Shown: positions 7,850 to 16,994 of the stretch, in pieces
Layout: the number at the start of each line of letters is the position of its first letter
Position numbering within the stretch: position 1 is the first letter of the stretch
NCBI RefSeq assembly: GCF_009746125.1
Contig: NZ_CP041352.1
Span: forward strand, 1,658,436-1,722,435
Direction: 5' to 3'
Length of the DNA stretch: 64,000 bases
Source of the DNA: Casimicrobium huifangae
GTDB lineage: Bacteria > Pseudomonadota > Gammaproteobacteria > Burkholderiales > Casimicrobiaceae
Notes under the pieces: generated by a model
Databases searched by the model: none
The model's input: the letters and a program-made list of their open reading frames with translations, nothing else
Told to the model about the DNA's origin: nothing
Translations under genes and position numbers: made by a program

Positions 7850-9400
7850 GTGAAAAAGTCAGTTATCGCTTCCCTCTTGGCCGTCGGCGCACTTGGCGTG
7901 ACGGTCGCTGCTTTCACCTCGCCGCATGGCGCTGCCGTCGCGCAGTCGCAGATTGTCGCGCAGAGCACTGCTGTCGCCCAGGCGCCGCAAGGACTGCCGG
8001 ATTTCGTTTCGCTTTACGAGCGAAACAGCCCATCGGTGGTGTCGATCAGTGTCAGCAGCACGCCGGGTCGAAACCGCGCGCGCGGCAACGACGACAACGC
8101 AACGCCGGACCGCGACGACATGGAAGAATTTTTCCGCCGCTACTTCGGGCAAGGGCAGGGGCGCGGTGCACCCCGCAATTTCCGTCGCCAGGGCGGCGGT
8201 TCGGGGTTCATCATTTCTTCCGACGGCATGATCGTCACCAATAGTCACGTGGTCGAAGATGCTGATGAAGTGCTGGTGAAACTGACTGACAAGCGTGAGT
8301 TCAAGGCCAAGGTTCTCGGATCTGACAAGCGCTCCGACGTCGCGGTCATCAAGATTGATGCGACCGGCTTGCCAGCGGTCAAGGTGGGCAATCCGACCAA
8401 CCTGAAGATCGGCGAGTGGGTGGCGGCTATCGGGCAGCCGCTTGGCTTCGAAAGCACCTTGACAACCGGCGTGGTCAGCGCCAAAGGTCGGGCCAGTCGC
8501 GGCAACGACGCGACAGGCGACCTCGTGCCGTTCATCCAGCACGATGCTGCCGTCAATCCGGGAAACTCGGGTGGTCCATTGTTCAACACGCGTGGAGAAG
8601 TGGTCGCCATCAATTCGATGATCGCGACGGTAAGCGGTGGCTTCCAGGGCATCTCGTTCGCCATCCCCATTGATTTGGCGATGGATGTGGTGGGGCAACT
8701 GCGCGCTGGCGGGTCGGTGAAGCGCGGCATGCTGGGTGTCAACATCGGGCCGGTGACACGTGATCTCGCCGATGCGTTTGGTCTCTCCAAACCGCAAGGC
8801 GCGCTTGTTGCGGGCGTAACGAAAGGCAGTGCGGCCGAGAAGGCTGGAATGAAGGAGGGCGACGTGGTCCTGAAGTTCAATGACCGCGCTGTCGAGGATT
8901 CGCGTGATCTGCCGCGCTTCGTTACTTCTGCTCGCCCCGGCACCCCTTCCAGGGTGCAGGTGTGGCGTGACGGCAAGACGGTGGAACTGAGTGTCACCCT
9001 CGATGAGTACAAGGACGCTACGCAAGTCGCATCGGTTCAGTCCAGTACCCCAGGAAAAAAGGAGCCGGCGAAGTCAGATGCCACCAGCGAAGGGCGGCTT
9101 GGTCTGATGCTGCGTCCGTTGACAGAAAAGGAGCGCGAGGCTGCGAAACTGGCGAATGGCGGCGCGGTTGTTGCCGATCTGTCCGACAAGTCAACGGCCG
9201 AGGCACTTGCCAAAGGCGACATCATCGTCGGCGTAACCCGCAAGGGCAAGTCAACTGCGGTGACCGGACCCGCGCAGCTGGCCGAGCTGATCAAAGGTGC
9301 AGAAAAGGGCTCCACGCTGGCCTTTAGGGTGAAGCGGCCGGCAGATCGTACCGGCAGCGAGTACAGCGAGTTCTTCGCGCCGGAGAAATTGCCGGAGTGA
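7850..9400 (+). CDS. mucD: Periplasmic Do-like serine protease MucD/DegQ
   Basis: 516 residues: signal peptide (1-30), trypsin-like domain (about 50-280) with the triad His in TNSHVVEDAD, Asp in RSDVAVIKID and Ser in NPGNSGGPLF, then two PDZ domains (about 290-385 and 415-505). A Gly/Arg-rich LA-loop-like insert (GQGQGRGAPRNFRRQGGG) precedes the His. It degrades misfolded periplasmic proteins. GTG start with CAGGAG upstream. A 121-bp gap after rseB could hold its own promoter, but the order rpoE-rseA-rseB-mucD is that of the alginate/sigma-E operon. Confidence 0.95.
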   Translation: MKKSVIASLLAVGALGVTVAAFTSPHGAAVAQSQIVAQSTAVAQAPQGLPDFVSLYERNSPSVVSISVSSTPGRNRARGNDDNATPDRDDMEEFFRRYFGQGQGRGAPRNFRRQGGGSGFIISSDGMIVTNSHVVEDADEVLVKLTDKREFKAKVLGSDKRSDVAVIKIDATGLPAVKVGNPTNLKIGEWVAAIGQPLGFESTLTTGVVSAKGRASRGNDATGDLVPFIQHDAAVNPGNSGGPLFNTRGEVVAINSMIATVSGGFQGISFAIPIDLAMDVVGQLRAGGSVKRGMLGVNIGPVTRDLADAFGLSKPQGALVAGVTKGSAAEKAGMKEGDVVLKFNDRAVEDSRDLPRFVTSARPGTPSRVQVWRDGKTVELSVTLDEYKDATQVASVQSSTPGKKEPAKSDATSEGRLGLMLRPLTEKEREAAKLANGGAVVADLSDKSTAEALAKGDIIVGVTRKGKSTAVTGPAQLAELIKGAEKGSTLAFRVKRPADRTGSEYSEFFAPEKLPE

Positions 9401-9459
9401 GTCCTGTCTGCCGGACATGCCGGGCAGCGCCGAAACGCTAAAATTAGCGGTTAGCCACG

Positions 9460-9506
9460 AAAAGGCCAACGGGATCGACCACCGAGTCGGCGCCCGGTGG
9501 CCTTTT
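9460..9506 (+). terminator. Terminator-like hairpin in the lepA leader
   Basis: AAAAGGCCA (9460-9468) pairs perfectly with TGGCCTTTT (9498-9506), with further CGGG/CCCG pairing inside, followed by CCATTTTTC. It ends only 13 bp before the lepA ATG. It could end the sigma-E operon transcript or act as a leader structure of lepA. No Shine-Dalgarno sequence is visible between it and the ATG. Confidence 0.6.
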
Positions 9507-9519
9507 CCATTTTTCTCGC

Positions 9520-11313
<1,794 letters not shown>

Positions 11314-11472
11314 TTGGCGCCCACCGCAGACCTTTGACGCCGCCGACAGACCTGTTGTCGCATTGCTGCCTGCGGTCGCCCTTTGTCGCGAAAAATGACA
11401 ATTAATTCCTGATTCCGCACATCGAGTTGGGTATCCCGGCGTCGCGCCTTCACCGCTTTTGACCGCACAAAT

Positions 11473-12363
11473 ATGAAGTACCTCCCATCGCTCGCTCTTG
11501 CCGTACTTGTCGTCACCGCGCTGCGCGGCGTTTTCAGCGGCGCTCCCGTCAACTTTCCGCTATTGCTGTTGCTGGCTGTTGTGGTCTGCGGTATCGCCTG
11601 GGCTGCAGACAAGTTTTTCCTCGCCAAGCGCCGGACGGCTGGAGAGCAGTTGCACTGGGGGGTGGAGGTGCCTGCCTCAATCTTTACAGTGTTGCTGGTG
11701 GTATTCCTGCTGCGTTCGTTCCTGGCAGAACCGTTTCGCATTCCATCCAGTTCGATGCGGCCAGGCCTGGTGACTGGCGACTTCATTCTGGTCAACAAAT
11801 TCAGCTATGGCATCCGACTGCCGGTGCTGGATAGCAAGGTAGTTGATACAGGCAGTCCGGCGCGCGGCGATGTGGCTGTGTTCAAGGCGCCACATGAGCC
11901 CGAAAAGGACTACATCAAGCGCATCATCGGTCTGCCCGGCGACACCATCGTCTACAAGGACAAGAAACTGACACTCAATGGCGAAGCAGTGCCACAGGTA
12001 GAAGATGGCACCTATAGCTACGTCGAATTTGGTCAGTTCCTGACGACCATCAAGTTCAGGGAAAAGCTTGGCACGCATGAGTACCTGATCGCACAATTTC
12101 CGCAGTTCCCGTCTTTCATCCCCAGTCAGAAGTATCCGGGCACCCCCGTCCCGACTTGCAGTGATGACGGCAATGCAGTGACGTGCAAGGTGCCGCCGGG
12201 GCACTATCTGGCGATGGGTGACAACCGCGACAACAGCCTTGACGGTCGCTACTGGGGTTTCGTTCCCGACAGTCATCTGCGCGGCAAGGCGTTCTTCATC
12301 TGGTTCAACTGGGACGACATTTCGTCGTTTGCTTTCAAGCGCGTGTTTCGCGGCATACAATAA
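11473..12363 (+). CDS. lepB: Signal peptidase I
   Basis: 296 residues with two N-terminal membrane helices (3-22 and 28-45), then another hydrophobic stretch (FTVLLVVFLLRSFLAEPF) leading into the catalytic box IPSSSMRPGLVTGDFILVNK; the Ser before Met is the nucleophile. The general-base Lys lies in DYIKRIIGLPGD, and GDNRDNSLDGRYWGFV is box E. It removes signal peptides at the periplasmic face of the inner membrane. The gap after lepA (about 160 bp) holds nothing recognisable. Confidence 0.96.
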   Translation: MKYLPSLALAVLVVTALRGVFSGAPVNFPLLLLLAVVVCGIAWAADKFFLAKRRTAGEQLHWGVEVPASIFTVLLVVFLLRSFLAEPFRIPSSSMRPGLVTGDFILVNKFSYGIRLPVLDSKVVDTGSPARGDVAVFKAPHEPEKDYIKRIIGLPGDTIVYKDKKLTLNGEAVPQVEDGTYSYVEFGQFLTTIKFREKLGTHEYLIAQFPQFPSFIPSQKYPGTPVPTCSDDGNAVTCKVPPGHYLAMGDNRDNSLDGRYWGFVPDSHLRGKAFFIWFNWDDISSFAFKRVFRGIQ

Positions 12364-12393
12364 TTCGTGATTGAACTACCGATAAAGGCACCT

Positions 12394-12756
12394 GTGAATT
12401 TCAAGCACCAGCGTGGTCTGAGTCTGATTGGTTTCATTTTGATCGCGGCGATCGTTGCCTTCGTGATGTTCACCGCGTTCCGCTGTGTTCCGGCCTGGAC
12501 AGAGTACTTTTCGCTGAAGAAAGTTTTGCAGCAGGTCGCGAACGAGTTTGGTGTTGAAGCCCAGGCACCCGCTATTCGAGCTTCGTTCGATCGGCGGGCA
12601 AGTATTGATGACCTGCCGGTCAGAGGTAAGGAGCTCGACATTCGCAAAGACAACGGGCGTATCAGCCTCTCGGTGACATACCAGCGCCAAGTTCCCGTCG
12701 CAGGCAATATGAGCCTGCTGTTTGACTTCGATGCGTCGGCTACAGGTAACCGATAG
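12394..12756 (+). CDS. DUF4845 membrane protein
   Basis: About 120 residues with one N-terminal membrane helix (GLSLIGFILIAAIVAFVMFT) and a small exported domain. DUF4845 proteins sit between lepB and rnc in many beta- and gammaproteobacteria; function unknown. The GTG at 12394 has AAAGG upstream and puts the basic KHQRG just before the helix; an in-frame GTG at 12367 is an alternative. The stop touches the rnc start. Confidence 0.82.
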   Translation: MNFKHQRGLSLIGFILIAAIVAFVMFTAFRCVPAWTEYFSLKKVLQQVANEFGVEAQAPAIRASFDRRASIDDLPVRGKELDIRKDNGRISLSVTYQRQVPVAGNMSLLFDFDASATGNR

Positions 12757-13416
12757 TTGAGTCTCGAAGCGTCCCTCGGCCATACCTTTCGCGAACCGCG
12801 TCTGCTGCGCGAGGCGTTGACGCATCGAAGTTTCGGCACGCCACACAATGAGCGCCTTGAATTCATCGGCGACGGCGTCCTGAACTGCACTATCGCGCTT
12901 GCCCTGTACGAAAAATTTCCAGAGTTGCCCGAGGGGCAGCTCTCGAGGATGCGTGCGAACCTGGTCAGCCAGCCAGCCTTGCACTCACTGGCGCAACGCC
13001 TGGACATTTCGCAGCATATTCGCATCGGTGAAGGTGAAGAGAAGAGCGGCGGACGAGAGCGGCCGTCCATGCTTGCCGATGCTTTGGAAGCCATTTTTGG
13101 TGCAATCCTGCTGGACTCCGGTTTTGATGCGGCGCAGGCTGCGATCAATCGCCTGTATGTAACGCGAATTGCCCAGGTGAATCCGCGCGAAGGCGGCAAG
13201 GATGCAAAAACCCGCTTGCAGGAGTTCATGCAATCCAAGCATTTGCCGTTGCCCACCTATAGCGTCGAACGTGTTGACGGCGAAGCCCACGCGCAGGTGT
13301 TCACCGTTCGCTGCAGTGTGCCCCAGGTGGATCAGGAAGCCGTTGGCCGTGGCTCGTCGAGGCGTGCGGCCGAGCAGCAGGCGGCCAATGCGGTGCTGAA
13401 CAAGCTTGGAGTCTGA
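12757..13416 (+). CDS. rnc: Ribonuclease III
   Basis: 219 residues. The RNase III domain holds the signature NERLEFIGDGVLN (about 29-41) and the second acidic cluster ADALEAIFGAILLD; the C-terminal double-stranded-RNA-binding domain runs from DAKTRLQEFMQSK to the end. It processes rRNA precursors and double-stranded RNA. Translation starts at TTG directly after the DUF4845 stop, pointing to translational coupling. era follows with 1 bp between stop and start. Confidence 0.96.
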   Translation: MSLEASLGHTFREPRLLREALTHRSFGTPHNERLEFIGDGVLNCTIALALYEKFPELPEGQLSRMRANLVSQPALHSLAQRLDISQHIRIGEGEEKSGGRERPSMLADALEAIFGAILLDSGFDAAQAAINRLYVTRIAQVNPREGGKDAKTRLQEFMQSKHLPLPTYSVERVDGEAHAQVFTVRCSVPQVDQEAVGRGSSRRAAEQQAANAVLNKLGV

Positions 13417-13417
13417 T

Positions 13418-14311
13418 GTGACTGAGCCAGTGGTCCTGCGCTGCGGCCAGATCGCCGTGGTTGGCAAACCGAACGTCGGCAAGTCAACGTTGCTGAATCG
13501 TCTGGTCGGTGAAAAGGTATCCATCACCTCACGCAAGGCGCAGACCACACGCCTGCCGTTGCGTGGCATCCTGACTACTGCGACTGCACAGTTCGTTTTT
13601 GTCGACACTCCCGGTTTCCAGACCAAGCACGGTGGCGAGATGAACAAGCGCCTCAACGGTAGCGTTCGTCGTACGCTGGAAGAGGTGGATGTCGTGCTTT
13701 GGGTGTGGGACGCCACGCGCCTCTCGGCCGCCGATCGCGCCGTGCTTGAGTTGATCCCGGCAAAAACGCCGGTGATCGCAGTGCCCAACAAAGTCGATCT
13801 GCTCAAGGATCGTGCCGCGTTGGCAGCTGCGGTGATGGAACTGTCGGCAGTCCGTGAGTTCGCGGCTGTAGTGCCAGTGGCGGCCAGCAAAGGAACGCAG
13901 ACCGACGCCTTGCTTGCCGAGATCGAGAAACTGCTTCCCGTCGGCGAACCAATGTTTGATGCCGACGACTTGACTGACAAGCCGGAGCGCTTTCTCGCCG
14001 CCGAAATCATCCGCGAGAAAATCTTTCGTCTCACCGGCGACGAACTGCCCTATCGCGCGGCGGTAATGATTGACAAGTTTGAGCATGAAGGCAATCTTCG
14101 CCGCATCTTCGCTGCGATCCTGGTGGACAAGTCGTCGCAACGGCCAATCCTGATCGGTGCCGGCGGCGAAGTGTTGAAGCGCATTGGCACCGAAGCGCGT
14201 CTTGACATGCAGAAACTCTTTGGCGGACCGGTCTACCTTGAGCTTTTTGTCAAGATCAAGAGTGGCTGGTCGGAGAACGCGGCAGTGCTGCGCGATCTGG
14301 GTATTACTTAG
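13418..14311 (+). CDS. era: GTPase Era
   Basis: 297 residues. GTPase motifs: VGKPNVGKSTLLNRLVGEK (G1), FVDTPGFQTKHG (G3), PNKVDLLKD (G4), VAASKGTQTD (G5). The C-terminal KH domain has HEGNLRRIFAAILVD and LIGAGGEVLKRIGTEAR. It binds 16S rRNA in 30S assembly. GTG start next to the rnc stop; rnc-era is the usual pair. Confidence 0.96.
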   Translation: MTEPVVLRCGQIAVVGKPNVGKSTLLNRLVGEKVSITSRKAQTTRLPLRGILTTATAQFVFVDTPGFQTKHGGEMNKRLNGSVRRTLEEVDVVLWVWDATRLSAADRAVLELIPAKTPVIAVPNKVDLLKDRAALAAAVMELSAVREFAAVVPVAASKGTQTDALLAEIEKLLPVGEPMFDADDLTDKPERFLAAEIIREKIFRLTGDELPYRAAVMIDKFEHEGNLRRIFAAILVDKSSQRPILIGAGGEVLKRIGTEARLDMQKLFGGPVYLELFVKIKSGWSENAAVLRDLGIT

Positions 14312-14323
14312 CGGCGTCGCCGC

Positions 14324-14477
14324 AGGACGAAAGACGAAGGACGAATGACGACCAACGTGCAACGATTTTCTGTCGCCGCGAAGTTGGCCCAAAGGTTGTT
14401 GCTTTGTTCGCACTGCGGGGAGCGGATTCCACGCAGACGCAGCACCCCCTCGTCATTCGTCTTTCGTCGTTCGTCCT
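14324..14477. repeat. Inverted repeat of tandem GACGAA units
   Basis: The left arm 14324-14350 is made of seven-base units (GACGAAA, GACGAAG, GACGAAT, GACGA). The right arm 14451-14477 is its reverse complement with two mismatches over 27 bp, and the loop is 100 nt. It fills the era-recO gap. Arms of this size suggest an inserted mobile-type repeat or a long stem in the mRNA. Confidence 0.75.
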
Positions 14478-14499
14478 GTCAAGCGCAAAGCGCTTGACA
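14477..14499 (+). promoter_or_regulatory. 10-bp hairpin ending at the recO start codon
   Basis: TGTCAAGCGC, loop AAA, GCGCTTGACA: a perfect 10-bp stem whose last base is the A of the recO ATG. No Shine-Dalgarno sequence is free in front of the start, so in RNA this stem would cover the place where a ribosome binds. Confidence 0.7.
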
Positions 14500-15314
14500 T
14501 GGCCGTTCAGGCGAAAAAATCCACCCCGCAGCGCGCATTCGTGCTGCACAGTTACGCTTATTCCGAATCCAGCCTGATTGTCGATCTCTTCACGCTCGAC
14601 AATGGTCGCATGGCGGCGATTGCCAAGGGGGCCAAGCGGCCGGCATCGAATCTGCGTGGTGCCTTGTTGTCGCTTCAGCCGCTGGAGGTTGTTTTCAGTG
14701 GTCGCGGCGAGGTGAAAACACTGACCCAGGCACAGTGGTTGCCGGGCCAGCCGTGGTTGACTGGTCGGGCGCTGATGTGCGGCATGTACCTCAACGAACT
14801 CGTGATCAAACTGCTGCCGCGCGAAGACCCGCACCCCCAGTTGTTTGAATCGTATGCCGCGACCCTGCTTACTCTGGCCGCCAGCGACGAGCACAGTGCG
14901 ATCCTGCGCGAATTTGAAGTCAGCTTGTTGATCGAAATGGGCTACGGTCTGGAGCTTACGCACGATGTGCGTACCGGTCAGCCGTTGAAGCCGGACGCGC
15001 TCTATCGGTACGACCCGATGTCAGGCCCGGCCGAGCAGGGCATCGGTGCCCTGGTCAGTGGTGCCGCGTTGCTTGCACTTGCCTGCGGCCGCTTTGAAAA
15101 CAATGCCATTGCGGCTGAGGCGCGTGACTTCGTGCGCAACATCATCAATTTTCATCTGGAGCGTCGCACGGTGCGCTCTTCCGGAGTGATGCACGATCTG
15201 CACCAGCTCTCCGAGCGACTGGACGCGAAGCCCGCCCGCAAGGCCGGTGCATCACACCGGGCCACCAGCGACGTTGGCGGTGCGGCCACAGCCGTCGCAG
15301 AAGGCGCGTCATGA
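14499..15314 (+). CDS. recO: DNA repair protein RecO
   Basis: 271 residues. The N-terminal OB fold contains RAFVLHSYAYSESSLIVDLF and IAKGAKRPASNLRGALL; the helical C-terminal part has LNELVIKLLPREDPHPQLFE and RDFVRNIINFHLERR. RecO loads RecA with RecF and RecR. The C-terminus has a low-complexity Ala-rich tail from about residue 245. It overlaps acpS by 4 bp (ATGA). The ATG lies at the end of a hairpin. pdxJ, often between recO and acpS in betaproteobacteria, is missing. Confidence 0.94.
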   Translation: MAVQAKKSTPQRAFVLHSYAYSESSLIVDLFTLDNGRMAAIAKGAKRPASNLRGALLSLQPLEVVFSGRGEVKTLTQAQWLPGQPWLTGRALMCGMYLNELVIKLLPREDPHPQLFESYAATLLTLAASDEHSAILREFEVSLLIEMGYGLELTHDVRTGQPLKPDALYRYDPMSGPAEQGIGALVSGAALLALACGRFENNAIAAEARDFVRNIINFHLERRTVRSSGVMHDLHQLSERLDAKPARKAGASHRATSDVGGAATAVAEGAS

Positions 15315-15730
15315 TTCTTGGCATCGGCACCGACATCGTCTCGATTGCCCGTATTCGTGACGCTCTCGACCGTCACGGCGCTCAGTTCGCGCAGCGGATA
15401 TTGAGTGACGCCGAGCTGCTCGTCCTGAATGACATCAAGGACCCTGCGCCCTGGCTGGCCAAACGTTGGGCAGCAAAAGAGGCATTCGGCAAGGCTGCGG
15501 GGATTGGGGTGCGCGCGCCGCTGACGCTGGCCGGTATTGGTATCGGCCACGATGATGCCGGACGTCCTTTGTTCGAACTGAGTAAGACTGTCGCTGTGCA
15601 CCTGAAAGGGCTCGGCGTCGAGCACACTCATCTTACCCTCTCTGACGAGCGGGACTACGCAGTAGCCTTCGTTGTGTTCGAAGGAAACGTGCCGAGCCAC
15701 CGCCGGTACGGTGAGACCCGCTTGCCCTGA
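15311..15730 (+). CDS. acpS: Holo-[acyl-carrier-protein] synthase
   Basis: 139 residues. ILGIGTDIVSIARIRDAL (2-19) carries the metal-binding Asp, and KRWAAKEAFGKAAG (about 54-67) the conserved Glu and Lys. It transfers phosphopantetheine from CoA to acyl carrier protein. The start overlaps the recO stop (ATGA), so the two are coupled. Slightly longer than the usual 125-130 residues because of its C-terminal tail. Confidence 0.95.
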   Translation: MILGIGTDIVSIARIRDALDRHGAQFAQRILSDAELLVLNDIKDPAPWLAKRWAAKEAFGKAAGIGVRAPLTLAGIGIGHDDAGRPLFELSKTVAVHLKGLGVEHTHLTLSDERDYAVAFVVFEGNVPSHRRYGETRLP

Positions 15731-15754
15731 TTGTTTCGACTGCACCTTCCGACC

Positions 15755-16747
15755 ATGCCACGCCAATCTTCAGCCGTTCCGAAATCACTTCTCGGCCCCA
15801 TCATGACGTCCATCGAGGGTACTGAGCTCACCGCCGAAGACCGCGAAGTGTTGCGCCATCCGCTGATCGGTGGTGTCATTTACTTCGCTCGCAACTTCGT
15901 CGACAAAGCTCAGCTCGCGGCGCTTTCCGCGGACATCAAATCGCTGCGCGATCCGGCACTGGTGATTGCGGTTGACCAGGAGGGTGGGCGTGTGCAGCGC
16001 TTCCGCGATGGTTTCACCGAGATCCCGCCGATGCGCTCACTGGGGGACCTGTGGACGACGCACGCACCCTCGGCCCGCGCCCGCGCGTTCGAGTTGGGCT
16101 TCACCATCGGCCACGAGCTGGGCGACGTTGGCGTTGACTTCAGTTTTGCGCCGGTGCTCGACCTCGACTATGGCGAATCCACAGTGATTGGTCATCGGGC
16201 TTTTCATCGTGATCCGATCGCGGTGTCCGCGCTGGCCACGGCGCTGATGCAAGGCTTGCGGGCCGAGGGCATGGCGGCTGTCGGGAAGCACTTTCCGGGG
16301 CATGGTTTCGTCAAAGGTGACACGCACTGGGAACGACCGACCGACGAGCGCACCTACGAACAGGTGGAGGCGGCGGATCTGATTCCGTTCCGCGAACTTG
16401 TTGCCGCAGGGCTGGACGGCGTCATGGCGGCACATCTGATTTTCCCGGCGATTGACGCACAACTCGCTGGCTTCTCGCCCTTCTGGCTGCAGAACGTGTT
16501 GCGCAACAAGCTGCACTTTCGCGGCGTGATTTTCACCGATGATCTCGGCATGGTCGCCGCACACGCCGTTGGCGATCTCACTGCGCGCGCCGAAGCGGCG
16601 ATTCAAGGCGGCGCTGACATCGTGCTGCCATGCAATGACCGCCCTGGCCTGATCGAATTGCTTGATCGCTGGAAGCCGGCGCCGGAATCGGGCCTCGCAC
16701 GCAAGTGGGAACGGATGCGCAAGAAGGCGCCGGGGCGGCGGCTGTAG
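15755..16747 (+). CDS. nagZ: Beta-N-acetylhexosaminidase NagZ
   Basis: A glycoside hydrolase family 3 protein of about 330 residues. Motifs: GGVIYFARNF, IAVDQEGGRVQRFRDGFTE, VGKHFPGHGFVKGDTHWERP (Asp-Thr-His gives the NagZ catalytic dyad) and IFTDDLGM with the nucleophile Asp. It trims GlcNAc from anhydromuramyl peptides in the cytoplasm during wall recycling. ATG 15755 is preferred to the TTG at 15731 that abuts acpS. Last gene of the rnc-era-recO-acpS run. Confidence 0.94.
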   Translation: MPRQSSAVPKSLLGPIMTSIEGTELTAEDREVLRHPLIGGVIYFARNFVDKAQLAALSADIKSLRDPALVIAVDQEGGRVQRFRDGFTEIPPMRSLGDLWTTHAPSARARAFELGFTIGHELGDVGVDFSFAPVLDLDYGESTVIGHRAFHRDPIAVSALATALMQGLRAEGMAAVGKHFPGHGFVKGDTHWERPTDERTYEQVEAADLIPFRELVAAGLDGVMAAHLIFPAIDAQLAGFSPFWLQNVLRNKLHFRGVIFTDDLGMVAAHAVGDLTARAEAAIQGGADIVLPCNDRPGLIELLDRWKPAPESGLARKWERMRKKAPGRRL

Positions 16748-16994
16748 CGCATCGCACCAGTGCGCAGAGCCTCCCTACAATCCGTCGCGTGAATTCATTG
16801 TTTGCAGTGCAGCGCCGATCGCAGCGGAAGTTGGCAGTCGGTTGCCCTGACATCTTTTCTTTGAAATGGCCTTTGGATGAGGCGTACCGCCCAATTTCGC
16901 GGAAACTCAACTTCTCAGCAAAATGGTCGCTAGCGCCCATGAAATGGTGCTTTGATGGAAAAGCCGTACGACCACCATGTGTCGGGAAGGTGCC
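16748..16994. other. nagZ-uvrC intergenic region
   Basis: About 245 bp without a convincing gene. A small inverted repeat GCGCA/TGCGC lies near 16749-16766, right after nagZ. Long frames on the opposite strand only mirror uvrC. The uvrC promoter should be here but I cannot point to one. Confidence 0.3.

Noticed and set aside
14324-14477. Possible CRISPR-like array (GACGAA repeats)
   Set aside because: Units are only seven bases, adjacent and without spacers; it is a tandem/inverted repeat.
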